The notes under the pieces: model-generated
The model's input: the letters and a program-made list of their open reading frames with translations, nothing else
What the model was told of the DNA's origin: nothing
Database searches by the model: none
NCBI RefSeq assembly: GCF_012927265.1
Contig: NZ_JABBGF010000003.1
Span: forward strand, 62,001-126,000
Source: Chryseobacterium cheonjiense
GTDB taxonomy: Bacteria; Bacteroidota; Bacteroidia; Flavobacteriales; Weeksellaceae
Direction of reading: 5' to 3'
DNA: 64,000 bases
Shown here: piece by piece, positions 45,298-53,497 of the stretch
Layout of the letters: each line of letters begins with the position of its first letter
How positions within the stretch are numbered: position 1 is the first letter of the stretch
Translations under genes and position numbers: made by a program

Positions 45298-45906
45298 ATG
45301 GCGAGAGTCAAACCAAAAAGACATGGAGTAGTAACGGATATGACGGCAATGTGTGACGTTGCGTTCCTGCTGCTTACGTTCTTTATCTTAACCACTCAGT
45401 TTAAAAAACCTGACGTGGAGCAGATTAAACCGCCATCTTCAATATCAGAGAAGTTACTTCCTGATGCAAGTTTGATGACCATCAACGCTACTCCGGACGG
45501 AAAATTCTATTTCCAGCCCGTAGAAAATGCATCAGAGAGATTACAGCTTTTAGACAATATGGGTAAAAAGTATGGTATTACTTTTGACAATAACGAAAAA
45601 GCTGCATTCCAGAAAGTACAGGCTATCGGGGTTCCTATGAACCAGCTGAAAAGCTATCTTGATTTGCCAGATGACGCGCAGAAGAATTTCAAGAGTCCTA
45701 CAGGGATTCCTATGGATAGTACAAATAAGCAATTGGTAGACTGGGTAAAAGAAAGTCTTGCTGTTAATCCTGATTACAAATTGGCGATTAAAGGAGACGT
45801 TTCTACAGAATATCCTAAAGTAAAAAACTTATTTGAGGGTTTAAGAGATATGGATTTTCTTAAATTTTGGTTGATTACATCACAAGAAGGTAAACCTAAC
45901 GAATAA
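45298..45906 (+). CDS. exbD: ExbD/TolR-family proton channel subunit (first copy)
   Basis: A 202-residue single-TM protein. The helix carries the proton-translocating Asp in DMTAMCDVAFLLLTFFILTTQF (residues 16-37; one residue longer run avoided here in parts: DMTAMCDVAF, LLLTFFILTT). The periplasmic domain is larger than E. coli ExbD and includes a central insertion (VENASERLQLLDNMGKKYG). It starts 61 bases after exbB and 12 bases before the second ExbD. The two ExbD proteins are quite different and may form a heteromer, as expected in Bacteroidota clusters. Confidence 0.93.
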   Translation: MARVKPKRHGVVTDMTAMCDVAFLLLTFFILTTQFKKPDVEQIKPPSSISEKLLPDASLMTINATPDGKFYFQPVENASERLQLLDNMGKKYGITFDNNEKAAFQKVQAIGVPMNQLKSYLDLPDDAQKNFKSPTGIPMDSTNKQLVDWVKESLAVNPDYKLAIKGDVSTEYPKVKNLFEGLRDMDFLKFWLITSQEGKPNE

Positions 45907-45918
45907 TATCGATTAGAA

Positions 45919-46491
45919 ATGGCAGAAGTACAAGTACAGGAAAAAGGCGCCAAAGGCGGCAAGGTACGTTCCAAGAAACAGAGTACCAGAGTCGATATGA
46001 CTCCGATGGTGGACTTGGGTTTTCTATTGATTACCTTCTTTATGTTCACAACCACATTCTCTAAACCGAATGTAATGGATTTGGGTCTTCCGGCAAAACC
46101 GAAAGATGAAACAAAAAAACCACCTCCAACAGAAATTAAACTTTCTAATTCCATCTCCTTATTATTAGGTAAAGACAATAAGATTTTCTGGCACCAACAG
46201 GATAATACATCCTTAACAGACCAAAATCTTAATGAAACTACTTTTGACAGAGAAGGAATCAGAAAAGTAATTGAGCAGGCAAAAGCAAATGCAGCTGATA
46301 AATCCAAATTTACCGTGATTATCAAGCCTACTGACGATGCTGTATATAAAAACTTTGTAGATATTCTTGACGAAATGGCGATTACCAAAAGCGAACAGTA
46401 TGGGGTTACCGATCTTAAGCCTTGGGAAAAAGCTATTTACGACAGAAAGGTTGGGAATTCAGGAGCTGCTGCAGCACCGGCTACTAAGTAA
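45919..46491 (+). CDS. exbD: ExbD/TolR-family proton channel subunit (second copy)
   Basis: A 190-residue ExbD with the TM helix RVDMTPMVDLGFLLITFFMF (around residues 24-43), the key Asp in MVDLGF, a Pro/Lys-rich linker after VMDLGLPAKP, and a C-terminal periplasmic domain ending DLKPWEKAIYD plus an Ala-rich tail. It is the close paralogue of the solitary ExbD at 26779-27306. It is 25 bases before the tonB ATG. Function is to deliver proton-driven force to TonB for outer-membrane SusCD-type and siderophore transport. Confidence 0.94.
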   Translation: MAEVQVQEKGAKGGKVRSKKQSTRVDMTPMVDLGFLLITFFMFTTTFSKPNVMDLGLPAKPKDETKKPPPTEIKLSNSISLLLGKDNKIFWHQQDNTSLTDQNLNETTFDREGIRKVIEQAKANAADKSKFTVIIKPTDDAVYKNFVDILDEMAITKSEQYGVTDLKPWEKAIYDRKVGNSGAAAAPATK

Positions 46492-46516
46492 TTTAAACCA
46501 TAAAAATTGTAAATCT

Positions 46517-47359
46517 ATGGCAAATGAAAATGTATACGATCCGAATCTTACTTTAGATGAGATTGTATTTGAAAATAGAAACAAGGAATATGGTGCATAC
46601 GATTTAAGACATCAGTACCCAAAACTTCTGACAAAATCTTTCATCGTTGGAACAGCAATATTCTTAGTTCTGGCATTGTCTCCTTTTATTTATCTTACTA
46701 TTAAAAGATTAACTGAACCGCCTAAACAAGAAGTTAAGGCAGATTTGATTAATATTCTTGAGGATGATCCAATCATTGAGCAGCCGAAAGAAGAAGAACC
46801 ACCGCCTCCTCCACCACCAAAAGAAGAGGAGAAGATTGAAATTATTCAGAACGTGGTTCCGGAGCCTGTAAAAGCTCCGAAAATTGAAACGCCACCACCG
46901 CCGATTTCTAAGCAGTTAGAAACTACGACTGGTCTGGTAAATCAGGAAGGGGTTAAAGCTCCGGCTTATACGCCACCGCCACCGCCACCATCAACAGGTA
47001 CAAAAGCTTCAACAGCTGAAGTTAAGCCTCAGGTAAGTGATACCCAGGTTTATACTGAGGTAGAGCAGACTGCTGAATTCCCTGGAGGTATTAATGCTTT
47101 CAGAAATAAAGTGGCAAGTAATTTCGATGGTTCTGCAATGAACGGAGATGAAGGTACGGTAAAAGCTGAAGTTACTTTCGTTGTAGAAAGAGACGGTAGT
47201 ATTACAGACGTTAAAGCAAGTGGAGGAAATTCAGATTTCAATGCTGAAGCGATCAGAACTATTAAGTCTATTAAAAATAAATGGACTCCTGCCAAAATCA
47301 ACGGACAATCTGTACGTTATAGATTCAGATTACCTCTGACTATGAATTTTGAAGGATAA
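46517..47359 (+). CDS. tonB: TonB energy-transducing protein
   Basis: TonB spans the periplasm and transmits inner-membrane energy to TonB-dependent receptors. The ATG at 46517 gives 280 residues (MANENVYDPNLTLDEIVFEN); a longer frame upstream overlaps exbD and is rejected. A cytoplasmic tail of about 45 residues contains ENRNKEYGAYDLR, then comes TM1 (FIVGTAIFLVLALSPFIYL), a Pro/Glu/Lys-rich spacer (EEEPPPPPPPKEEEK) that spans the periplasm, and the C-terminal TonB domain with VEQTAEFPGGINAFRNKV and KNKWTPAKINGQ. It ends the exbB-exbD-exbD-tonB block before a terminator. Confidence 0.95.
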   Translation: MANENVYDPNLTLDEIVFENRNKEYGAYDLRHQYPKLLTKSFIVGTAIFLVLALSPFIYLTIKRLTEPPKQEVKADLINILEDDPIIEQPKEEEPPPPPPPKEEEKIEIIQNVVPEPVKAPKIETPPPPISKQLETTTGLVNQEGVKAPAYTPPPPPPSTGTKASTAEVKPQVSDTQVYTEVEQTAEFPGGINAFRNKVASNFDGSAMNGDEGTVKAEVTFVVERDGSITDVKASGGNSDFNAEAIRTIKSIKNKWTPAKINGQSVRYRFRLPLTMNFEG

Positions 47360-47380
47360 TTTATCTTTAAATAATAATTA

Positions 47381-47417
47381 AAAAAGAGAAGCATATGCTT
47401 CTCTTTTTATTTTTTTT
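47381..47417 (+). terminator. tonB terminator
   Basis: AAAAAGAGAAGCAT and ATGCTTCTCTTTTT are a perfect 14-bp inverted repeat followed by a T-run. As written it is a self-complementary palindrome with no separate loop, so the RNA loop would use the central bases. It divides the energiser genes from the small-protein/PstS genes. Confidence 0.8.
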
Positions 47418-47431
47418 GGTATTTTTGTTAT

Positions 47432-47629
47432 ATGATGTTCAACTGGTTATCCCTTGTAACGGGATTATTTTATATCGTTTTGGGAATTGTTGTCATTCTC
47501 TACAAATTCTTTTTTACTGTTCTGGATCCCGGCGTTGCGTATGCATTAGGAGGATTGCTAATTCTCTACGGTATTTTCAGAATCTACAGGGCCATCTCAA
47601 AAATTAAAAATACGGATCATGAGAAATAG
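47432..47629 (+). CDS. Small two-TM membrane protein
   Basis: A 65-residue hydrophobic protein with two predicted helices (about residues 5-28 and 35-55) and a charged C-terminal tail (RAISKIKNTDHEK). It overlaps the next gene by 11 bases, implying cotranslation. I recognise no family; similar small proteins occur between tonB and a PstS-like gene in related clusters. A -7 box TATTTTTG (47420-47427) ends 4 bases before the ATG, so the transcript could be leaderless. Start may be either of the two ATGs at 47432 and 47435. Confidence 0.75.
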   Translation: MMFNWLSLVTGLFYIVLGIVVILYKFFFTVLDPGVAYALGGLLILYGIFRIYRAISKIKNTDHEK

Positions 47630-48491
47630 TATTAAAATCATAATGCTGTTCTTTTTCAGTATAATAGCTGTTGGCTGTAAAAAAGAAGAAAAATCTCCAT
47701 CTTATCACAAAGGAGAAATGACCATCTTTACCGATGAATCATTTAAAAGTGTTACGGAAGCACTAGCAGAAGGCTATATGATCAATTATCCTGAAACCAA
47801 AATAAAAGTGGTTACCAAAAAGGAGGATCTCGGTTTTATTGATCTACTGAATGACAAAGCTAGAATTGTAGTGATGTCCAGAGATTTAACCCCAGAAGAG
47901 ATAAAAACGTACGAAGAAAGAGTAGATCTTAAATTTTTACCTGCAAAATTTGCTGCAGATGCAGTTGTTTTTGTTGTTCCTAAAGATTCGCCTAAAGAAA
48001 GTATCTCTATGGAAGAAATTGAACAGGGAATGCAATCTGATGATAAAAAATTTATTTTTGACGGTACCAATTCAAGCAACCTTAATTTTGTTGCCCAGAA
48101 ACTAAAAAAACAGGCAAAAGATTTGAAGTTTTCAATTATTCCGGGAAATAAAAATATTATTGAAGAGCTTACTAAATATCCTGATAAAATTGGCGTTATA
48201 GGTCTTAATACTTTCAGCCGTCCCTATGACAAAGAATCTGAAGCACTGAGGAATATGGTGAAGATACTTCCTGTAGAATATAAAGGAAAGCAGTACAACA
48301 CCGATTATGAAAATCTTCGCAAAATGAACTATCCTTTTACCAGAGTTTTATATTTTTTAACAAATGAAGGTAACTTCAATATTGCAAACGGCTTCATAAG
48401 ATATTCCTGTACGCAACTCGGTCAGATGATTGTTCAGAAGGAAGGTTTACAGCCTTACAACATCTACAGAAGAGAAGTACAGATGCGTTAA
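47619..48491 (+). CDS. PstS-like phosphate/anion-binding lipoprotein
   Basis: A 290-residue lipoprotein of the PstS-like substrate-binding fold. The signal peptide ends AVGC at Cys 20, followed by KKEEK, which matches a K-(D/E)2 surface-export signal. The mature protein has GEMTIFTDESFKSVTEALAE, RIVVMSRDLTPEE and IGVIGLNTFSRPYD, the ligand-binding loops of the family. It is not next to pstCAB, so a transport role is unlikely; in Bacteroidota such proteins sit in TonB clusters with unknown function. It overlaps the small membrane gene and precedes a TPR gene. Confidence 0.85.
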   Translation: MRNSIKIIMLFFFSIIAVGCKKEEKSPSYHKGEMTIFTDESFKSVTEALAEGYMINYPETKIKVVTKKEDLGFIDLLNDKARIVVMSRDLTPEEIKTYEERVDLKFLPAKFAADAVVFVVPKDSPKESISMEEIEQGMQSDDKKFIFDGTNSSNLNFVAQKLKKQAKDLKFSIIPGNKNIIEELTKYPDKIGVIGLNTFSRPYDKESEALRNMVKILPVEYKGKQYNTDYENLRKMNYPFTRVLYFLTNEGNFNIANGFIRYSCTQLGQMIVQKEGLQPYNIYRREVQMR

Positions 48492-48598
48492 AATATATTA
48501 AATAAGCATGTTACCCCAAAATAAATCCCTATTTTGGTCTGAAAATTGTGTACAATATAAATTGAAATTCGATTTGAAAATATAAAATGAGAGATATA

Positions 48599-50236
48599 AT
48601 GAATATGAATGTAAAGAAGATTGCTTTTGGAGCAGCAGTGGTATTTTTTACCAATTTTGCCTTTGCGCAAACTGTACAGGATGGAATTAACAGTATGGAC
48701 AGCGACAAGTTTGCTCAAGCAAAAACTAACTTCACCAATATGATTGCATCGGCACCTACTGCCGAAAACTATTTCTATCTTGGAAATACATATTTAAAAC
48801 AGGGAGAACCTGATTTTGCAGCGGCGACAGATAATTTTAACAAAGGTCTTGCAGCAGATAAAAAAAGCTATTTAAACAGACTAGGTCTGGCAACCGTAAA
48901 ACTCGGAAAAGGAGATAAAAATGCTGTTTCGGAAATTCAGAATATTGTTTCGGATTCAAGAGAAAAAGATGCCGAAGTATTATTCAGAGCTGCAGAAGCT
49001 TTAACTTTATTTGAAAAAAATAATTCCCCGGATTTAGCTATTCAATTCCTTAATAAGGCTATTGAAAGAGCATCGAGAAAAGATGTTCCGGCGCACTATT
49101 ACTATACCTTAGGTGATGCGTACAGATTAAAGAGAATGCCTGGAGATGCCATGTCAGCTTATGATAAAGCACTTCCATTAGCCAAAAATAAAGCTTCCGT
49201 TTATACAAGAATAGGAACATTATGGATGGCAGCACAGCAATGGCAGCAGGCTAAAACAAGTATCGATAAAGCTATTGCTACAGATCCAACGTATGCACCG
49301 GCTTACAAAGCATTGGCTGCATACGATATCCGATATCAGCAAAATGCAAAAGCAACACAGGATCTTATCAACTATACTAAATATGCTGATGAAGATCCGT
49401 ATACACAATTAGAAATTTCCAAGCTTTACTTCACCAATGAAGATTATGCAAACTCGAAGCAGGTTTTAGATAAGATTTTTGATAAAATCAATGACCCAAT
49501 TAAATTTAAACTGAGAGCTTATCAATTGTATGCAGACGGTAAATATGCAGAAGCAAAACAAAATATAGATAATTTCGTTTCTCAGGCAGACAAATCAAGA
49601 GTACAGCCTGCAGACCAGGGATTGATGGGATTAATCGCTGCTGGCTTAGCTAAAACGGAAACGGATGCCGCTAAAAAAACAGCTTTGACAACTGAAGCCC
49701 AACAGAAAATTGCTATTGCAAAAGCAGCTAAAGATGAGACCATGAAATGGGATATGGAGCTAGCAAAAATTTCCGGAGGAGGGGCATCTCAAGCGGATGT
49801 TGACGCAGGACCTACAAATCCTGTAATTGAAGGGTTGAAACAAAAAGTTGCAGCTAATGCTCAGGATTCAGATTCTTTATTTAAGTTAGCAACTGCATAT
49901 CAGGATGCGAAAAACTGGAACGGGGCAATCCAGACATGGCAGAAGATGAATGCTCTTCTTCCTGATTGGGCACCTGGTTATTACAGCTTAGGATATTCTT
50001 ATCAGCAGGCAGGTAATAATGATGCTGCAAAAATTGCCTATGAGAAATTCATCAGCACAGTAAAACCGGCAGATCAGGAAGCCAACAAGCAAACTCTTGC
50101 CTACGCTTATTTCGCTGTAGCATATATGAGCAAAGATTCTGATATTGCTAAAGCTAAGGACTATGTTGCAAAATCGGTTCAGTTGGATCCTAGTTATCAG
50201 GATGCTGTTAAGCTGAATGCTGAAATCAATAAATAA
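48599..50236 (+). CDS. Secreted tetratricopeptide-repeat protein
   Basis: A protein of about 545 residues with a signal peptide (MNMNVKKIAFGAAVVFFTNF, then AFAQ) and many tetratricopeptide repeats. Typical repeat units include ENYFYLGNTYLKQGEPDFAA, APAYKALAAYDIRYQQNAKA and APGYYSLGYSYQQAGNNDAA. An Ala/Lys-rich helix (about residues 355-400) links two repeat blocks. TPR proteins scaffold protein complexes; here it is the last gene of the TonB-linked cluster, suggesting it binds envelope partners. Alternative starts exist at 48587 and 48605. Confidence 0.88.
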   Translation: MNMNVKKIAFGAAVVFFTNFAFAQTVQDGINSMDSDKFAQAKTNFTNMIASAPTAENYFYLGNTYLKQGEPDFAAATDNFNKGLAADKKSYLNRLGLATVKLGKGDKNAVSEIQNIVSDSREKDAEVLFRAAEALTLFEKNNSPDLAIQFLNKAIERASRKDVPAHYYYTLGDAYRLKRMPGDAMSAYDKALPLAKNKASVYTRIGTLWMAAQQWQQAKTSIDKAIATDPTYAPAYKALAAYDIRYQQNAKATQDLINYTKYADEDPYTQLEISKLYFTNEDYANSKQVLDKIFDKINDPIKFKLRAYQLYADGKYAEAKQNIDNFVSQADKSRVQPADQGLMGLIAAGLAKTETDAAKKTALTTEAQQKIAIAKAAKDETMKWDMELAKISGGGASQADVDAGPTNPVIEGLKQKVAANAQDSDSLFKLATAYQDAKNWNGAIQTWQKMNALLPDWAPGYYSLGYSYQQAGNNDAAKIAYEKFISTVKPADQEANKQTLAYAYFAVAYMSKDSDIAKAKDYVAKSVQLDPSYQDAVKLNAEINK

Positions 50237-50253
50237 TTTAAATTTAATAATAC

Positions 50254-50289
50254 AAAGCTTCCCAATCGTTATGTTTGGGAAGTTTTTAT
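50254..50289 (+). terminator. Terminator after the TPR gene
   Basis: CTTCCCAA (50258-50265) and TTGGGAAG (50275-50282) form an 8-bp stem followed by TTTTTATTT. The right arm contains the TTTG that also serves as the bshB1 -33 box. Confidence 0.78.
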
Positions 50290-50305
50290 TTAAGTCATAT
50301 CTTTG
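50274..50305 (+). promoter_or_regulatory. bshB1 promoter (TTTG-N20-TATCTTTG), leaderless candidate
   Basis: TTTG (50274-50277) is followed after 20 bases by TATCTTTG (50298-50305). The ATG at 50311 lies only 5 bases beyond, so transcription probably starts at or within two bases of the start codon. The -33 box is inside the preceding terminator. Confidence 0.7.
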
Positions 50306-50310
50306 AATAT

Positions 50311-51030
50311 ATGAAAACAGATGTATTAGCTTTTGGTGCACATCCTGACGATGTAGAATTAGGTTGCGGCGGGACAATCGTTAAAATGGTTTCTGAAGGA
50401 AAGATCTGCGCTATTGTTGATCTTACCAAAGGGGAACTGGGAACTAGAGGAACTGAAGAAACCAGAAAAGCAGAAGCCATGGATTCGGCAAAGATTTTAG
50501 GTGTTGCGGCTAGGGAAAATCTTGGAATGAAAGACGGGTTTCTGGAAAACTCTGAAGAATACCAGATGAGAATTGTAAAAATGATCCGCAAATACAGGCC
50601 GGAAATCGTTTTAGCAAATGCAATCGATGATAGACATCCCGATCATGCAAAAGGCGCGAAATTAGTGTCTGATGCGTGCTTTCTGGCGGGGTTAAGAAAG
50701 ATTGAAACAGTTCTGGAAGGAGAAAATCAGGAAATATGGAGACCTAAGCATATTTTCCACTATATACAATGGAAAAATATTGAGCCGGAATTTGTAATTG
50801 ATATTTCTGAGCATCTTGATAAAAAAATTGAGGCCTGTATGGCATTTAAAACACAGTTTTACGATCCTGAATCTAAAGAACCGGAAACGCCAATTACTTC
50901 TAAAGATTTCTATGAGAGCTTAACATATAGGGCTCAAGATTTAGGAAGATTATCGGGAGTGACTTATGCTGAGGGATTTACGTCTGAGAAGCTGATTGCG
51001 ATGAAAAATTTTGACGGAATTGTTTGGTAA
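50311..51030 (+). CDS. bshB1: Bacillithiol biosynthesis deacetylase BshB1
   Basis: BshB1 removes the acetyl group from GlcNAc-malate to make GlcN-malate, the second step in making the low-molecular-weight thiol bacillithiol. The 239-residue LmbE-type zinc enzyme starts at the ATG at 50311 (an in-frame TTG at 50275 is upstream of the promoter). Zinc-binding motifs are AFGAHPDDVELGCGGT near the N-terminus and DDRHPDHAKG around residue 109. The C-terminal RAQDLGRLSGVTYAEGF segment distinguishes BshB1 from other LmbE-family deacetylases. bshA and bshC are not in this window. Confidence 0.93.
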   Translation: MKTDVLAFGAHPDDVELGCGGTIVKMVSEGKICAIVDLTKGELGTRGTEETRKAEAMDSAKILGVAARENLGMKDGFLENSEEYQMRIVKMIRKYRPEIVLANAIDDRHPDHAKGAKLVSDACFLAGLRKIETVLEGENQEIWRPKHIFHYIQWKNIEPEFVIDISEHLDKKIEACMAFKTQFYDPESKEPETPITSKDFYESLTYRAQDLGRLSGVTYAEGFTSEKLIAMKNFDGIVW

Positions 51031-51053
51031 TTAAAAAATCTTTCCTATATTTG
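51023..51053 (+). promoter_or_regulatory. tRNA-His promoter (TTTG-N19-TATATTTG)
   Basis: TTTG (51023-51026) overlaps the last sense codon of bshB1 and is followed after exactly 19 bases by TATATTTG (51046-51053). Transcription should start about 9 bases before the tRNA. Confidence 0.82.
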
Positions 51054-51065
51054 CACTCACAAAAC

Positions 51066-51140
<75 letters not shown>

Positions 51141-51146
51141 CAAAAT

Positions 51147-51185
51147 AGCACCCTGCTTACTAATAAGCAGGGTGCTTCTTTTTAT
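51147..51185 (+). terminator. tRNA-His terminator
   Basis: AGCACCCTGCTTA and TAAGCAGGGTGCT form a perfect 13-bp stem with loop CTAA, followed by TCTTTTTAT. It starts 7 bases after the tRNA. Confidence 0.9.
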
Positions 51186-51256
51186 ATTATTAAGAAAATA
51201 CAAGAATTACTATTTTCTTAATTGGTGCAGTTAAATAATTGGCTTACAAATTTAAT

Positions 51257-51291
51257 CACAAAAAAAGCATCTTTTTCCAGATGCTTGTGTT
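51257..51291 (-). terminator. DUF3276 gene terminator
   Basis: AAGCATCT (51265-51272) and AGATGCTT (51279-51286) pair around a six-base loop, with outer CACAA/TTGTG pairing possible. On the minus strand a U-run follows. Confidence 0.78.
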
Positions 51292-51310
51292 TTTTGATGT
51301 TGTTGGTATT

Positions 51311-51646
51311 TTAAACTTCGTCGTCAGAATCAATAGTGTAGGTTCTGCTTTTGAAGTCTTTGTCATGCTTTTCTGATATTACATCCTCACCCTTCTCGTT
51401 AATGATGAAATCTGTGGACTCATTAAACATCTCCTGAAAACTTTTAAAATCCTCTTTATAAAGATAAATTTTGTGTTTCTCGAATGTAGCTTCTCCATTC
51501 TCTCCGAAGTTCTTTTTACTTTCGGTAATCGTAAGATAATAATCTCCTGCTTTCGTCTCGCGCACATCAAAGAAATAAGTTCTTCTTCCTGCTTTTAACA
51601 CCTTCGTGAAAATTTCATTTTCATGGCGTTCCTTGTATTCACTCAT
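51311..51646 (-). CDS. DUF3276 / Pur-alpha-like nucleic-acid-binding protein
   Basis: A 111-residue acidic protein matching the Bacteroidota DUF3276 (PUR domain) family, single-domain relatives of eukaryotic Pur-alpha that bind single-stranded nucleic acid. Visible elements are KVLKAGRRTYFFDVRETKAG-DYYLTITESKKNF and the helix YKEDFKSFQEMFNE, the beta-beta-beta-beta-alpha PUR repeat. The C-terminal 30 residues are charged and probably flexible. It is monocistronic, with a good promoter at 51676-51705. The biological role in bacteria is not established. Confidence 0.88.
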   Translation of the reverse strand: MSEYKERHENEIFTKVLKAGRRTYFFDVRETKAGDYYLTITESKKNFGENGEATFEKHKIYLYKEDFKSFQEMFNESTDFIINEKGEDVISEKHDKDFKSRTYTIDSDDEV

Positions 51647-51675
51647 TGTTAGATATTTTTTAATCTTGTTAAGAA

Positions 51676-51705
51676 CAAATATAAAAGTTTTCTTTTAATC
51701 ACAAA
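51676..51705 (-). promoter_or_regulatory. DUF3276 promoter (TTTG-N18-TATATTTG)
   Basis: On the minus strand TTTG (51705-51702) is followed after 18 bases by TATATTTG (51683-51676). It leaves a leader of about 26 bases before the ATG at 51646. Confidence 0.7.
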
Positions 51706-51745
51706 ATTATTTTTATGATTTATTTAACATTTGTGAAAGAATGGG

Positions 51746-53407
51746 CTATGCAGTTACGGAATTGCTAATTTCTGTCAGGTTCAGGATTTTATCTGCCCGT
51801 TGGGCGCTAGACTCTCTATGCGTGATGATTATAGAGGTTGCATTATGGATTTTTCTCTCGATATTTTCAAGGATATTCTGCTCGGTTTCAGTATCCAATG
51901 CAGACAGCGAATCATCAAAGATAATGATGCCTGGATCTTTAATTAATGCTCTTGCAATACAGATTCTTTGCTTCTGGCCTCCCGAAAGCATGACACCACG
52001 TTCACCTACCATGGTTCTGTACTGATCTTTAAACTCAACAATATTTTTATCAACATCAGCAATTTTAGCATATTCAACCACTTTTTCATGGGTCGGATGA
52101 TCAATGGCAAAGCCGATATTATTTTCAATAGAATCAGAAAACAGGTAACTTTCCTGAGGAATATATCCTATGAATTTTCTGTAATTGTTCAGATTGTGTT
52201 CTTTTAAATTTTTTCCGTCAATTAAAATTTCTCCTTCTGTAGGATCAATAAGTCTGCAAAGTAATAGTGCGATGGTAGACTTTCCGCTACCTGTTTTACC
52301 CATAATGGCAATAGACTCCCCGGCTTTTACTTTGAAACTGAGATTTTCAAGAGCTTTAATTCCGGTGTTCGGATAAACGTAAGATACATTTCTGAATTCA
52401 ATATCTCCTTTAATAGGTTCACTTTCAAAGTTTCTATTAACGATTTCGGATTTCTTATCCATAAATTCATTGATTCTCTGCATAGATGCTTCAGCCCTCT
52501 GGTTAACCGAAGTTACCCAGCCTACCATAGAGAATGGAAATATCAGGGTATTGATGTACATAAAGAAATCTGCAATTTTACCGATGCTCAGTTCCCCTGC
52601 AATATATTTCTGACCGCCGATCCATATGATCGCCACATTCAAGAGTCCGATCACAAAAAGGATAATAGTGAAAAAATAAGCCTCTGTTTTTGCAAGATCA
52701 AGAGCTTTGTTCTGATAATCGGTAACTTTTACTCCATAATTCTTTTCAATATATTTTTCGCGGGCAAAAAATTTTACCACCCGGATCCCCGAAAAGCTAT
52801 CCTGCACAAATGTTGAAATGGCAGACTGGCTTTTCTGCATAATCTTTGATTTCCTGTTGATTATTGAACTTACCTTATATATAGCGTAAGATAAGAGCGG
52901 TAACGGAAGTAAGGTCCATAACGTCATGGAAACGTCTGTCTTAATCATATAAATTGCCGTAATCACTACCAGCACTACAAGGTTGGCAACATACATTACA
53001 CCAGGTCCCAGATACATTCTTACTGCAACGACATCTTCACTTAGCCTGTTCATGAGATCTCCTATGGTAGTCTGCTTATAATCCGTTAAAGATAAATCCT
53101 GGTAATGTCTGTAGATTTTATTTTTAAGCTCGTATTCAATCCTTCTTGAAGCAACAATAATGGTCTGTCGCATCATAAATGTGAAAAATCCGGTAAGCAG
53201 TGAACAGCCTACGATAATCGCTACATAAATCAATACCTGTCTGTTAAACCCAAGATTTCCGTTTCTAGTAAGCTCATCTACCGATTTCCCGACGTACTGA
53301 ACTTTATAAATATTAAAGAAATTACTGGTAATGATAAATAATACCCCCCAAAATAATAATATTTTGTGTTTCCAGAAGTAGGGGTTCAGGGTTTTTAAAG
53401 CTTTCAT
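51746..53407 (-). CDS. ABC exporter half-transporter with a degenerate Walker B site
   Basis: A 553-residue type IV ABC exporter subunit. Residues 1-310 form a six-helix membrane domain; the nucleotide-binding domain has Walker A GKTGSGKSTIALLL, Q-loop GYIPQESYLFSDS, signature LSGGQKQRICIARAL and Walker B GIIIFDDSLSALD. In Walker B the catalytic Glu after Asp is replaced by a second Asp (FDDSLS), as in the degenerate-site partner of heterodimeric exporters such as MdlA or BmrC. No partner is adjacent. A -7 box TAAATTTG lies at 53417-53424, close to the start. Substrate unknown; multidrug or lipid export is likely. Confidence 0.92.
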   Translation of the reverse strand: MKALKTLNPYFWKHKILLFWGVLFIITSNFFNIYKVQYVGKSVDELTRNGNLGFNRQVLIYVAIIVGCSLLTGFFTFMMRQTIIVASRRIEYELKNKIYRHYQDLSLTDYKQTTIGDLMNRLSEDVVAVRMYLGPGVMYVANLVVLVVITAIYMIKTDVSMTLWTLLPLPLLSYAIYKVSSIINRKSKIMQKSQSAISTFVQDSFSGIRVVKFFAREKYIEKNYGVKVTDYQNKALDLAKTEAYFFTIILFVIGLLNVAIIWIGGQKYIAGELSIGKIADFFMYINTLIFPFSMVGWVTSVNQRAEASMQRINEFMDKKSEIVNRNFESEPIKGDIEFRNVSYVYPNTGIKALENLSFKVKAGESIAIMGKTGSGKSTIALLLCRLIDPTEGEILIDGKNLKEHNLNNYRKFIGYIPQESYLFSDSIENNIGFAIDHPTHEKVVEYAKIADVDKNIVEFKDQYRTMVGERGVMLSGGQKQRICIARALIKDPGIIIFDDSLSALDTETEQNILENIERKIHNATSIIITHRESSAQRADKILNLTEISNSVTA

Positions 53408-53497
53408 AAACTTTTACAAATTTACGAAAATGTCATCACACTACGAATTTCATAAATTTTAAATTTCGTATCTTTGCACCCATAAAAAGCTCTTTGA

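Noticed and set aside
45774..46388. 204-residue open frame on the minus strand over the two exbD genes
   Set aside because: It is antisense to two solid genes, has no promoter box in front of it, and has no protein signature.
46367..46516. Longer TonB frame starting inside exbD
   Set aside because: The extension overlaps a conserved exbD C-terminus and has no TonB features; the ATG at 46517 fits the family.
47395..47607. 70-residue frame in another phase over the small membrane gene
   Set aside because: It starts in the tonB terminator and is low in complexity; the 65-residue frame has TM helices and overlaps the PstS-like gene as expected.
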